This document shows, piece by piece, positions 25,473 to 36,600 of a stretch of 64,000 nt of DNA (position 1 is its first letter; each line of letters opens with the position of its first letter). The translations under genes were made by a program, and so were the position numbers. Source of the DNA: Clostridiaceae bacterium BL-3 (lineage in GTDB: Bacteria; Bacillota; Clostridia; Clostridiales; Clostridiaceae). The stretch spans positions 1,178,001 to 1,242,000 of the forward strand of contig CADDXC010000001.1 of assembly GCA_902809985.1 (NCBI GenBank), written 5' to 3'. Below the pieces are notes generated by a model, which saw only the letters and a program-made list of their open reading frames with translations, did not search any database and was not told where the DNA came from.

Positions 25473-27263
25473 TCACTCATTTAAATCTATTCTAAATTTT
25501 AGATCTTCTCTGAACTCAAAATTGCTGAGATCAGTCGTTTTTAAAGTATATTTCTTATTGGAATCCAGTGCTGGAAATACTATTGTAAATTCATTGGGAT
25601 GTTTATCATCCAATCTGTCAATATACCTCTTAGGAGCGAGATCTTTTCCAGAATTGTCTTTTACAAAGAGGTTGGTTGCCTGAAAATAGGGAGCCTTTCC
25701 AACGGCTGTAAATCTAATTGTAGTTGAATTGCTTTCAGTTTTAATTTCATTTATTATGAGTTTACCCATCCTGCCCTGGGGAAGTTCTATGGGATATTTT
25801 CCATCTATGACTCTGTATATTTCTTCAGGTTTATTCCCCTTCATCTTATATGAAACTTTTTTACCATTCTTGTCTGTATATGTTCCTCCTGCACCTGTAG
25901 AATAAATATTGCAGGGAATAACAGTCAAATATTTCGGGATACGTTTTACGCTCATATAATTCATCTCGGCAGAGAAAGTCCCTGGAAAATCACCAGTAAT
26001 ACCACCGCCTTTAGGCAGAAGCTGTACTCCATTATCATCAAAAACAATCCAGTAATTGTAGTTGAATACATTGTTATAAGAATTATTGGATGAATCAGAT
26101 ATATATTTTTTTGTTTTAACATTTCCACTTACAAAAATAGAGGTATCTATAGGGGAAAATACTATTTTGTCTATATTTGCAGTGCTGTCTGGCAAATCGA
26201 TTTTCTTATCTGGTTTAAATATACGGCTATTCTTAACCAGTTCATCTTTAGATATACTGAATTCAAAATTCCATTTACCTCTTATATTGGATAGTTCATC
26301 AATATTTAAATCCACATTGAAATTAGAAGAATTCTTGAATAAATCAGTATGAATTTCTTCAGTTCCCACGTAAGTGCAGCTGTTAATATAATTTCCAGAG
26401 GCAGAGCCAGTAGAACCATCTATATATTTTCCATTTATTTTTAAAAACCTAGATAGACTTGAAGATTCCAGGCCTTCAATTTTTTTATTGCTTTTTACAG
26501 TATAACCTATAATCAATTTTGAACCATCGGCCATGGCCTCATTTATGGTAAGAGTTACTCCATTGCTTGTAACACTTTTATTTATGAGCTGAGAATATTT
26601 AGAATAGTTTCCATGAGAACCCAATCTATCATTTAGAGTTTGAATTATAGAATTTAAAATTGGAATATTTTCGGCAAAAGCAGGAGAAACCATGCCTATA
26701 CCTGTAATACTGATTAAACTAATAGCTGCCGCAATTGAAGCACATTTTAGAAATTTAAAATTTCTCTTTCTGTTAATTCTTCTATTTAATCCATAGCTTT
26801 CTGCTATATTTTCTATATTTTCGCATAAAAAATACCTTCTTATAAATATTTGCTTATCCAGATCTTTCATATCATTTATTGCTCTCAAAATCTCTTTTCT
26901 ATTCTCTTTTGATATTATTGTATGTTCCGTATTAATATCACATTGGAAATCGTAGTTATCTACACTATCGTTTGTACTTTCATTGAAAAGTTTTCTTTTA
27001 TAATCTATAGCCTTATACTTTGCTATAGCAGTTATCCAGTATTTAAATTTCCCCTTTTCCGGATCAAAACTCCATATATTGTTCCAAACAGCCCAGAATA
27101 CATCATTAACACATTCTTCTGAGTGTTGAAGCTGAAATTTGGAATTCAGCACTGTCCGCACCACCTTAAAAACCAGATTGCTATATTTGTCCACTGCAAA
27201 TTCCAATGCTTTTGAATTTTTCTCTTTTATTTGTTCCACAAAATTATTTTCATCTATATTCAC
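25473..27263 (-). CDS. ECF sigma factor fused in frame to a DUF4179-type anti-sigma-like membrane protein
   Basis: One 596-codon frame. Residues 1-160 are an ECF sigma factor: region 2 (DKYSNLVFKVVRTVL, EECVNDVFWAVWNNI, GKFKYWITAIAKYKAIDYKR) and the first part of region 4 (LDKQIFIRRYFLCENIENIAESYGLN). At about residue 160, inside the region 4 helix-turn-helix, the sequence switches to RRINRKRNFKFLKC, a membrane helix (about 174-193), and a long extracytoplasmic domain like the DUF4179 anti-sigma proteins usually encoded just downstream of such sigma genes. The join looks like an in-frame deletion that removed the recognition helix and the N-terminal sigma-binding part. It may be nonfunctional as a sigma factor. 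Confidence 0.8.
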   Translation of the reverse strand: MNIDENNFVEQIKEKNSKALEFAVDKYSNLVFKVVRTVLNSKFQLQHSEECVNDVFWAVWNNIWSFDPEKGKFKYWITAIAKYKAIDYKRKLFNESTNDSVDNYDFQCDINTEHTIISKENRKEILRAINDMKDLDKQIFIRRYFLCENIENIAESYGLNRRINRKRNFKFLKCASIAAAISLISITGIGMVSPAFAENIPILNSIIQTLNDRLGSHGNYSKYSQLINKSVTSNGVTLTINEAMADGSKLIIGYTVKSNKKIEGLESSSLSRFLKINGKYIDGSTGSASGNYINSCTYVGTEEIHTDLFKNSSNFNVDLNIDELSNIRGKWNFEFSISKDELVKNSRIFKPDKKIDLPDSTANIDKIVFSPIDTSIFVSGNVKTKKYISDSSNNSYNNVFNYNYWIVFDDNGVQLLPKGGGITGDFPGTFSAEMNYMSVKRIPKYLTVIPCNIYSTGAGGTYTDKNGKKVSYKMKGNKPEEIYRVIDGKYPIELPQGRMGKLIINEIKTESNSTTIRFTAVGKAPYFQATNLFVKDNSGKDLAPKRYIDRLDDKHPNEFTIVFPALDSNKKYTLKTTDLSNFEFREDLKFRIDLNE

Positions 27264-27351
27264 ATTTTTCCTCCTTAAGAAGCTTTCATAATTTAATACG
27301 AAGCCATGATAGATTTTCTGACATCAGATTTTGTACTTTGATTGTAAACAT

Positions 27352-27384
27352 AAAAAACTAGCTTAATCAATGCACTAAGCTAGT
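27352..27384 (-). terminator. intrinsic terminator of the BREX operon
   Basis: On the minus strand ACTAGCTTA and TAAGCTAGT form a 9-bp stem followed at once by TTTTTTA. It lies about 70 bases past the stop of the last pglX gene. Confidence 0.8.
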
Positions 27385-27453
27385 ATCATTCTGAATATAT
27401 ATTCAATATTTTTATCTTCCGGAATCAATATAAAATATTCACTGAAATCAACA

Positions 27454-28620
27454 TTATATTTTGGCCAGCAAATTCATTTCAACTTTTTTCCCGCTGGAAT
27501 CAATGACTTCAACTCCCTGAAATCTGGCATAGTTTGCTTTAACTCCTTCATCTAGATCAATTCGTATTCTCTTATTTGCCAGGTGCGCCGCAGCCCGGTC
27601 ATATTCCCTGCACTCTTCCATCTGCTTCTTTATCCTATATATTTTCTTCTTAGCAGAATTTCTCTCTCTTGATGAATAATCTTCCGAATCAACTATAAGC
27701 CTCTGTCTCTCAATTTCAGTCCCATATTTTCTCTGAAGCACGTGCAGATAATCCATCCTGACTTTAGCTACAGTCTGATCGCTGTACCTGTGTATATAAA
27801 TAAGCGCCTTGAATCCGTTGCTTTTCCCGGAATCGAAGAGCCAGTAAATAGGTCTCTTCTTATAGTTCTTTACATGATCACTGTAAAATTCTCCGACAAA
27901 ATATCTCCTAAGCGACTGCCTTGCCGTTTCAGAAGATTTCCTCCCTATGGAATCGGCTATAAAATCCAGATTTTCCTCCAAAGTGTCTTCCCCGTACACA
28001 ATCTTCACAAATTTGATAAATTTTGAAACTATGTCATCTTCAAAATACTCATCTTCCGTAATGGGAATGAAATTGTCCCTGTCAGGAGCAAAGGTGGCAT
28101 CTGTCCAAAAGTCCGATATGACATTTCCGTCATTGTCTCTCTCTATTTTTCTAACCTGCCAGGTTTCTCCTCCAGGCTGTGAATTGCCCACCCTAAAATG
28201 AGAACTGAACTCACCTCCCGCATATATAAGACCTTCTACATCAACGGAGTACCTGCCGAACATGCATCCTACAGCATAGGATATAAATGATTTTATGTCC
28301 CTCTCTCTGTCCGCCTTTCTGACAGTAACATCCCTATCCTCCTCTTCAGGTACAATCTCCTCCTGAAGCCCATAGATACGGATGAATATCCCGTTAAGCT
28401 CTTCTTCATTATGCTTTAACTGCTGAAACTGCCTGTCTGCAAAGGACTTCCATATATCAAAAGCATCGGATAAGCGGGTGGTTTTAAGCGGATAGTTATT
28501 AGTACTTCTCCTATTCCCATTGCCTGCCGTGAGCTTTCCGCTATCGGCCAGTAAAAGTGGGTGAATTTTAAAATCCCAGGACGTTTCAAAAGAATCCCAG
28601 TCATTCTTTGAAATTTCTAT
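27454..28620 (-). repeat. direct repeat, 3' arm of the two pglX genes
   Basis: These roughly 1167 bases are nearly identical to 33635-34801, with scattered substitutions, and have the same orientation. They encode the shared C-terminal part of PglX. Identity ends abruptly at the codons for IEISKNDWDSF. Confidence 0.88.
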
Positions 28621-31200
28621 ATTGTTTCTGGTTAATTCCATAATGTCTCTTTTGATGTCACTATTGTCATGTAAAATCAATGGTATTTTCTTAATATCTC
28701 CAACCTGAAAATTAATTGTAGGTGCTATTATCTTTAAAACCTCATAGGTAATTTTCGAATTCATCAATGCCAAGACATATTCAAGAAAAGTTTCTTTAGG
28801 AAATATTGAGGAGCCTCCTACATCAAACAAAAAACCTTGCTGACTTAATCTTGCTGCAAAATTAAAAGTACTAACTAGAGACCAGGTTACTCCCTTTTTA
28901 AAATAAAAATCTTCATTTCTTATTACTGATGATTTATAGTTTTTAATTTCATATCCATTGTGCTTCCAGTTGACGACAAATTCATTATTACCATACCACT
29001 TTCTAAAATCTCCTCCCTTATTATATGGGAACCACTTCTTCGAACTCTTTTCTGCAGTACTTGCATTTTTATATCTTATACCCATAGAATCTCTGTTTAC
29101 CTCAAACCATAACCTTGTAAATCTGTTATTGTCTGCTGTTGCCATTCCCTGTTTCGGCTCTGCAATATTACCCAAAGGTACTGCATTCTCAAATAACTTT
29201 TTCATATTATCACTAATCCAATATGCTATTGGACAGCCAGGTAAACATTTGAATACACCTTTACTGCAATCATATATTCCAAGACCACTTTTTATAATAC
29301 TTATCGTTTTTACTTCTTTTTCCCTGGATGACATATTCACTAATCTAATGTATCTACCTTTATATTTGCTGTTGACAAACTTTCTTTGAACAAAAGCAGT
29401 AGATTGTACAACTTCCCCGGCTATTTCATAAAATGTTCTAGCACCTAAATGCAGCATGTTTATCGTAACTTCATTATCCAGCATCTTTTTTCTCAATTTA
29501 TAATAGGATGATAAAAACATCCATGAATGCTGACTGATCACGGCATATATACAATTATCACCTGAGAACGAACTCAATTTTTCCATAAATACAGAGAACA
29601 AATCATATTTTGAATCATTGAATTTGTCTTCCAGGTATATTTTTAGATTGCTATTCATACCTTTTCTTCCTAAATAGGGCGGATTAGTAGCACAGATTTC
29701 ATATTTCCTGCCCATTATCTCAGCCTGCTTCACCAACGCTCCCATCCTGTCTAAAAGTATGCTTTTATAATCTGCAAACATCAGATTATCTTCCCCGGCT
29801 ATCTCCTCAAGTCTCTGCTCTAATAATTCAAAATCAACCTTTTCAACTTCAATTATGGAGCCATACTCCCCGGCATCTTTAAAGGTTTCAATTAAATACT
29901 TAACATCCTCCTTCAGCTGTACACTGTGTCCTGTGGATTGTGAATTGCAGAAGTACTCCACTGCTTCTCTGCCAGTTCCATCTAAAAACTCATTACTTTC
30001 CTGTATGGAGCACAGATTGAGTTCCAGTTCATTTTTCTCTATATCCCTAAACAGCCTCCTGTTGTATTGTCTTGCCTTCATTATAAGTGCAAATGAAGCC
30101 AGCTGTACTGCCCTCTCGTCTATATCCAGCCCGTACAGATTGTTTTCAAGTATAAGCCTTGGTATTTTCCTCTCCAAATACCCTTCCCTCTTGTATATTT
30201 CATAGAATACTTCAAAGGCATAAACCAGTATATGTCCCGAGCCCATACATGGATCCAGCACTTTTATATCCTCAGGTCTGAATTTGCCGTATTGTTCTCT
30301 TATACTCTCCAGTTCTTCCTCAACTTCTGGCTCCTGCCCGGTTTCTTCAATATAATACTTCCATTTTCCCTGCAGTTCTGCATCCGGGTGACCCTCAAGC
30401 CACAGCCTTCCCAATGAATTCTCAACCATGTATTTAACTATCCAGTCAGGAGTAAAAAGCTGTGTTGCGGCAGGTATATTCTCTTTTGTTATTTTTACAT
30501 TTTTCTTAAGTGCTGCAAACACCTTATCCTTCTTCTCGGATATATAGTACTGGTACATCCATCCTATTATTTCCACTCCCTCTTTCCAGTCATCTTCCGG
30601 TATCTCCTCCACCATCTTCCCTATCACGGAACCCTTATCAAGAAGATGACCAGGAAAGAGCAGCTCCGTATAATCACTTATTTTCTCAAACATCTGGGGC
30701 ATTATACTGCCAAGTTCACTGCACTGTTTTATCAATATGTATTTATAAGCTTCTTCTCTATCTTCAGCTTTTCCACTGTCCAGAAGCCCATATACACTGT
30801 CTCCATCAAGTTTTAATTCCTCTATTGTCTCTGAAATTCTAAAAAGTACATCCGGTTCATTTTTTCCCTCTATTGAAGAAAGTATTCTCACACCAAGGGG
30901 AAGATAATTGTTAACTTCCATATACCTAAGTGCCATAAATCTGTTAAACCAGGTATAGGCAGCCTCCTCCATGACTGGCTTGAACCCCCTTCTCCTTACC
31001 TGCCCTACAAGGGCATCTCTCTGATTCTTTGGAAGCTTGAATATGTCTCCACTTTCATTTAATTTGAATCCGCCCTGGATTTCCACTGCAGTGTCTATTT
31101 TCTGCCCGCCTACACCTATCAGGTTGGCTTTTTCACTAACTGCTTCTATTAAATTTTCCCTGGCCCATACGGCAAATGCCTTTATTTTATTTTTATCCAC
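27454..31200 (-). CDS. pglX: BREX adenine-specific DNA methyltransferase PglX, second copy
   Basis: The 1248-residue protein has SAM motif I DPCMGSGHILVYAFE and catalytic NPPY at residues 506-509, as in PglX of type 1 BREX, which methylates adenine in a non-palindromic site to mark host DNA. Residues 1-509 and 861 to the end are almost identical to the other pglX (33635-37336), but residues 510-860 are largely different, as expected if they form the target-recognition part. The start is GTG with AGGAG upstream. It is the last gene of the operon, 44 bases after pglZ. Confidence 0.9.
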   Translation of the reverse strand: MDKNKIKAFAVWARENLIEAVSEKANLIGVGGQKIDTAVEIQGGFKLNESGDIFKLPKNQRDALVGQVRRRGFKPVMEEAAYTWFNRFMALRYMEVNNYLPLGVRILSSIEGKNEPDVLFRISETIEELKLDGDSVYGLLDSGKAEDREEAYKYILIKQCSELGSIMPQMFEKISDYTELLFPGHLLDKGSVIGKMVEEIPEDDWKEGVEIIGWMYQYYISEKKDKVFAALKKNVKITKENIPAATQLFTPDWIVKYMVENSLGRLWLEGHPDAELQGKWKYYIEETGQEPEVEEELESIREQYGKFRPEDIKVLDPCMGSGHILVYAFEVFYEIYKREGYLERKIPRLILENNLYGLDIDERAVQLASFALIMKARQYNRRLFRDIEKNELELNLCSIQESNEFLDGTGREAVEYFCNSQSTGHSVQLKEDVKYLIETFKDAGEYGSIIEVEKVDFELLEQRLEEIAGEDNLMFADYKSILLDRMGALVKQAEIMGRKYEICATNPPYLGRKGMNSNLKIYLEDKFNDSKYDLFSVFMEKLSSFSGDNCIYAVISQHSWMFLSSYYKLRKKMLDNEVTINMLHLGARTFYEIAGEVVQSTAFVQRKFVNSKYKGRYIRLVNMSSREKEVKTISIIKSGLGIYDCSKGVFKCLPGCPIAYWISDNMKKLFENAVPLGNIAEPKQGMATADNNRFTRLWFEVNRDSMGIRYKNASTAEKSSKKWFPYNKGGDFRKWYGNNEFVVNWKHNGYEIKNYKSSVIRNEDFYFKKGVTWSLVSTFNFAARLSQQGFLFDVGGSSIFPKETFLEYVLALMNSKITYEVLKIIAPTINFQVGDIKKIPLILHDNSDIKRDIMELTRNNIEISKNDWDSFETSWDFKIHPLLLADSGKLTAGNGNRRSTNNYPLKTTRLSDAFDIWKSFADRQFQQLKHNEEELNGIFIRIYGLQEEIVPEEEDRDVTVRKADRERDIKSFISYAVGCMFGRYSVDVEGLIYAGGEFSSHFRVGNSQPGGETWQVRKIERDNDGNVISDFWTDATFAPDRDNFIPITEDEYFEDDIVSKFIKFVKIVYGEDTLEENLDFIADSIGRKSSETARQSLRRYFVGEFYSDHVKNYKKRPIYWLFDSGKSNGFKALIYIHRYSDQTVAKVRMDYLHVLQRKYGTEIERQRLIVDSEDYSSRERNSAKKKIYRIKKQMEECREYDRAAAHLANKRIRIDLDEGVKANYARFQGVEVIDSSGKKVEMNLLAKI

Positions 31201-31222
31201 GGCTGCTTTTCTCCTAACTCAT
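29683..31222 (-). repeat. direct repeat, 5' arm of the two pglX genes
   Basis: These roughly 1540 bases are nearly identical to 35819-37358 in the same orientation. They cover codons 1-509 and the ribosome site just upstream of the GTG. Identity ends at the NPPY codons. Confidence 0.88.
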
Positions 31223-31244
31223 CGAAATTCATGTATATCTTCTT

Positions 31245-33620
31245 TCAGAAATCAAACTCATCAGCTGCAGAAACATCAATGGTATATGGTATTTTTTCAT
31301 AAATTTTATTACTTTCATCAGCATCTTGAATTATCAAAAAATACTGCTCTTTTTTGTCATAGTGCATACTTTTTAAAACGAATTTTTCCCTGTACGTTCT
31401 TTCTTTAGGATTTTCCGATACAGAATTTCCAATTATGATATTTTCATTTGATATTCTATTCCCATCTTTATCCTCAAAATAACATTTTATTTTTTGTACA
31501 ATAACTTTATCTTGAATTCTTTCCTCCTGAAAAAATTCAAGATAAATAATAATATTCGTAATCTTTCGGGATATACTTGTAAGTGATATTTTTGCTTTTC
31601 TTATATCATTGACTGAAAATGCACTTCTGTCGTTTTTAAACTTAATGAGTGGAATCACCATTTCCTGGAGCATAGCTCCATCATGAACATAATTGACACA
31701 TGATATTTTATCGCTTTTCTGAATTCCGCTTCTCCTGTACAGATAGCCATGATCTGCCGTTATGATTATACTTGCAGCACTAACTCTATTTACAAGCTTA
31801 TTTACAAGTGAAATTATCTCATCAAAAGCAAGTTCTGTTGCCGAGAATACGTCTCCTTCAGTTTTACAATTGTCTCCCATGGTATCTACTTCATCATGGT
31901 AAATATAAACCACATCCATTCCGACAAAGTTTTTCCTGATTTCAATATCATTCATAACCATGACATCATCATATCTAACTGCCAGGGACTTAGGATCTTT
32001 ATCTTTTAAAATTAAATCCCTATTTTCAGTTCCACTGCTGTTAATTCCGTCTACCAACACATCGTATTTATCATCGATCTCTACTTTTGTATTTGGAAGC
32101 AGAGATGCCATACCAAGTTTTGTACAGGAAGGAATTACTCCCTGCATGTATTCAATTTCAACTTTCCCTTTTCTCCCATTGTTAAGCCTTACAAAAAGTT
32201 CCCTGGCACTTTCGTATCTAAGTCTATCAGAAATTATTACAAATACTCTTTCTTTAGAAGGTTCAACAAATTTTTCATAAAATTTATTCTGCCAGTTTAA
32301 GCCCTCTATTCTCCAGTTCTTATTCCCTTCTAAAGAATTAAACCATTTAATGGACAGTTCCTTCAAATACCAGTTGTTATATAAATTCTCAACTATCTCT
32401 TTTAAATCCTTCAGTTCATCTTTACATTTACAGCTGTCATAGTGATAATAAAATTTTCTATAAGCCTCATCAAAATAATAATATCTATCTACATAGGATT
32501 TAAACATATCGAAGGAGGATTCTTCCTTTATATTTGAATTGAGCTTCTCTTTTTCATTTAACATATTTATAGTCCACTTTAATGTCTTATATTCATTTTC
32601 ATATTTTCTATAAAAATGTGCAGTTCTTCTCCTGCTTATAATACTCAAATATCTGCTGTATTCACCTACTCCATTTTCTAAAAGATTGCTGATTCTCAGT
32701 AATATAATCCTATCAATTTCATCAAAAATATCACAGTCAATAAAAGTATCCAAACTATTTTTATTTAAAAGCATATTTATTTTCAATTTATTTGAAATAA
32801 GCTGCTGCATTTTGTCGTAGTGTTTTTCATCTACACTGCTGTTCATAAAATGATTAACAAATACTATACAGTTTGTTTTTTTAGAAGATATGAGTGTTTT
32901 ATATTGTTTTGGAATCTGAAAGCTGATGGCACTTTCCATATTGGTGATCAGAAGCATTGCCATAAACATGCCCAGGTTCCTCTTTTCAAATCCATACCCG
33001 TAGTACTTTGTTATCAGATCCCAAAGTGAATTCAAATTTCCAAATTTGCCTATGCTCTCATAGATTTTATTTTCGCCATCTAAATAGTCCTTTAATATGG
33101 ACTTTAATATTTCTTCCATATCCATAATTTTAACTTTAGTTAAAACTGCAAGGACTCCAATATCAATCTTTTCTTCAGTATAATCCTCTATACTTAAATT
33201 TTTAAAAGCAGTTATTCTCTCTTTACTCCTAAAAAAAGCATTATAAAATTTAAATTTTTCTTTAAAAGAAGGATCTTTTATATTGAGTTCCCTCATTATC
33301 ACAGCAGCTCTATCTGTAGAAAATTCTTCACTATAACGATAAATATCATAGAGCCAATCTTCCTGAGGCAGTGGCTTTTCCAAATTTGAATATATAAGTA
33401 TATTGTCAGTTGTATTTTCTTTTTCTATATAATATTTAAATTTAAAGGCATTTCTGTCTGTAAGTTTGATTATTTTTACAGATTTAATGTCCAAATCGTC
33501 TATATCTTCGATAAAATCTTTGTTACTGTCATACCAAAATACAATATGACGTCTTTTTCCATATCCCAGCGGCTTTGAAAATAATTGTTTCAAAAAATTT
33601 TTTACTTTCTGTAAGTTCAT
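31245..33620 (-). CDS. pglZ: BREX alkaline-phosphatase-fold protein PglZ
   Basis: The 791-residue protein has a C-terminal PglZ domain with RVFVIISDRLRYESARELF (metal motif), TKLGMASLLPNT and ITADHGYLYRR near residues 450-660, the alkaline-phosphatase superfamily core seen in all BREX systems. The N-terminal half is helical. Length and position next to pglX fit type 1 BREX. GGAGG precedes the ATG. It lies between the two pglX copies. PglZ is known to be essential for BREX methylation and defence, though its reaction is unsettled. Confidence 0.9.
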   Translation of the reverse strand: MNLQKVKNFLKQLFSKPLGYGKRRHIVFWYDSNKDFIEDIDDLDIKSVKIIKLTDRNAFKFKYYIEKENTTDNILIYSNLEKPLPQEDWLYDIYRYSEEFSTDRAAVIMRELNIKDPSFKEKFKFYNAFFRSKERITAFKNLSIEDYTEEKIDIGVLAVLTKVKIMDMEEILKSILKDYLDGENKIYESIGKFGNLNSLWDLITKYYGYGFEKRNLGMFMAMLLITNMESAISFQIPKQYKTLISSKKTNCIVFVNHFMNSSVDEKHYDKMQQLISNKLKINMLLNKNSLDTFIDCDIFDEIDRIILLRISNLLENGVGEYSRYLSIISRRRTAHFYRKYENEYKTLKWTINMLNEKEKLNSNIKEESSFDMFKSYVDRYYYFDEAYRKFYYHYDSCKCKDELKDLKEIVENLYNNWYLKELSIKWFNSLEGNKNWRIEGLNWQNKFYEKFVEPSKERVFVIISDRLRYESARELFVRLNNGRKGKVEIEYMQGVIPSCTKLGMASLLPNTKVEIDDKYDVLVDGINSSGTENRDLILKDKDPKSLAVRYDDVMVMNDIEIRKNFVGMDVVYIYHDEVDTMGDNCKTEGDVFSATELAFDEIISLVNKLVNRVSAASIIITADHGYLYRRSGIQKSDKISCVNYVHDGAMLQEMVIPLIKFKNDRSAFSVNDIRKAKISLTSISRKITNIIIYLEFFQEERIQDKVIVQKIKCYFEDKDGNRISNENIIIGNSVSENPKERTYREKFVLKSMHYDKKEQYFLIIQDADESNKIYEKIPYTIDVSAADEFDF

Positions 33621-33634
33621 TGTTTACCTCCACA

Positions 33635-36600
33635 TTATATTTTAGCCAGCAAATTCATTTCAACTTTTTTCCCGCTGGAATCAATGACTTCAACTCCCTG
33701 AAATCTGGCATAGTTTACTTTAACTCCTTCATCTAGATCAATTTGTATTCTCTTATTTGCCAGGTGCGCCGCAGCCCGGTCATATTCCCTGCACTCTTCC
33801 ATCTGCTTCTTTATCCTATATATTTTCTTCTTAGCAGAATTTCTCTCTCTTGATGAATAATCTTCCGAATCAACTATAAGCCTCTGTCTCTCAATTTCAG
33901 TCCCATATTTTCTCTGAAGCACGTGCAGATAATCCATCCTGACTTTAGCTACAGTCTGATCGCTGTACCTGTGCATATAAATAAGCGCCTTGAATCCGTT
34001 GCTTTTCCCGGAATCGAAGAGCCAGTAAATAGGTCTCTTCTTATAGTTCTTTACATGATCATTGTAAAATTCTCCGACAAAATATCTCCTAATGGACTGT
34101 CTCGCCGTTTCAGAAGATTTCCTCCCTATGGAATCGGCTATAAAATCCAGATTTTCCTCCAAAGTGTCTTCCCCGTACACAATCTTCACAAATTTGATAA
34201 ATTTTGAAACTATGTCATCTTCAAAATACTCATCTTCCGTAATGGGAATGAAATTGTCCCTGTCAGGAGTAAAGGTGGCATCTGTCCAAAAGTCCGATAT
34301 GATGTTCCCGTCATCGTCTCTCTCTATTTTTCTAACCTGCCAGGTTTCTCCTCCAGGCTGTGAATTGTTCACCCTAAAATGAGAACTGAACTCACCTCCC
34401 GCATATATAAGACCTTCTACATCAACGGAGTACCTGCCGAACATGCATCCTACAGCATAGGATATAAATGATTTTATGTCCCTCTCTCTGTCCGCCTTTC
34501 TGACAGTAACATCCCTATCCTCCTCTTCAGGTACAATCTCCTCCTGCAGTCCATAGATACGGATAAATATCCCGTTAAGCTCCTCTTCATTATGCTTTAA
34601 CTGCTGAAACTGCCTGTCCGCAAAGGACTGCCACATATAAAAAGCATCGGATAAGCGGGCAGTTTTAAGTGGATAGTTATTAGTATATCTCATATTCCCG
34701 TTGTCTGCCGTGAGCTTTCTACTATCGGCCAGTAAAAGTGGGTGAATTTTAAAATCCCAGGACGTTTCAAAAGAATCCCAGTCATTCTTTGAAATTTCTA
34801 TACATTTTTTCACTAATAAATTTATGAATCCTATATTAGAATCACTTAATTCAATTACCGGCAATCTTTTTATATCTATATTTTGATAATCCTGGCCATC
34901 ACTGAACATAGATAATATATAATTTGTGACAGAGCTGTTCATAAATCCTATATATAAATAAAATTTTTTATTATCCATAACAAAAAGTGCTGGGCCTTTC
35001 TTGTCAAAAGTACCTGTTTTAGGTAAAATTCGTGCTGAAAATTTGGATGTTGTAGTAGCAGTCCACGTAATTCCCTTTCTAAAAACATACTTTTCATTTA
35101 TCATATTTGACGTCCTATTGGATTTATAAAAATTTTTAGCAGCATCTGACCAGTCGACCAGCATCTCAATATTGCCATACCATTTTCTATAATTTCCTCC
35201 CTTGGCATATGTTATCCATCTCTGTCCTATTGAAAATTTATTAACTTCCCACAGCATTCTCAAATATCTATTATTATCAGCTGTAATGTGTTGGCTTCCT
35301 GTTATATCGATTTTACTTTCAAATTTGCTGCCCTCAATAAATACATTAAGCATGGTCTCATTAGCCCAGTATGCAATAGGACTTCCCAATATATTTTCAA
35401 AATCATTCTGTTTCAGTTTTATATATACATTATTTTTATTAAAAAACTCTATTCTTTTCTTCATTGGATCCATGTATTGAACTAGCCTGATAAAAGTTGG
35501 TTTAAAATTATCAATCCTTTTCTTTCTAAAAATATAAGATGCCACTTTAACTTTTTCACCTTTGATATCACTAAATGCCCCTGCTCCAAATTGAACCAAT
35601 GTTTCTATATTTACATTTTTTATGATATATTTTCTAAGTCGTTCATAACTTGTTAAAAACATCCATGACTGTTGAGTTATCAATGCTGTAAATACACTCG
35701 AAAATCTAATGCACACTTCGATAAATACAGCAAACATATCCAATTTAGACTTCTCGAACTCACTTGATATTCTTTTAGATAAATTATTATTCATCCCTCT
35801 AAATCCCATATAGGGCGGATTAGTAACACAGATTTCATATTTCCTGCCCATTATCTCAGCCTGCTTCACCAACGCTCCCATCCTGTCTAAAAGTATGCTT
35901 TTATAATCTGCAAACATCAGATTATCTTCCCCGGCTATCTCCTCAAGTCTCTGCTCTAATAATTCAAAATCAACCTTTTCAACTTCAATTATGGAACCAT
36001 ACTCCCCGGCATCTTTAAAGGTTTCAATTAAATACTTAACATCCTCCTTTAACTGTACACTGTGTCCTGTGGATTGTGAATTGCAGAAGTACTCCACTGC
36101 TTCTCTGCCAGTTCCATCTAAAAACTCATTACTTTCCTGTATAGAGCACAGATTGAGTTCCAGTCCATTTTTCTCTATATCCCTAAACAGCCTCCTGTTG
36201 TATTGTCTTGCCTTCATTATAAGTGCAAATGAAGCCAGCTGTACTGCCCTCTCGTCTATATCCAGCCCGTACAGATTGTTTTCAAGTATAAGCCTTGGTA
36301 TTTTCCTCTCCAAATACCCTTCCCTCTTGTATATTTCATAGAATACTTCAAAGGCATAAACCAGTATATGTCCCGAGCCCATACATGGATCCAGCACTTT
36401 TATATCCTCAGGTCTGAATTTGCCGTATTGTTCTCTTATACTCTCCAGTTCTTCCTCAACTTCTGGCTCCTGCCCGGTTTCTTCAATATAATACTTCCAT
36501 TTTCCCTGCAGTTCTGCATCCGGGTGACCCTCAAGCCACAGCCTTCCCAATGAATTCTCAACCATGTATTTAACTATCCAGTCAGGAGTAAAAAGCTGTG

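Noticed and set aside
30510-30842. A 110-codon plus-strand frame antisense to pglX, with an identical one at 36646-36978
   Set aside because: It is perfectly kept only because the two pglX genes are repeats there; it has no ribosome site and looks like a shadow of the coding strand.
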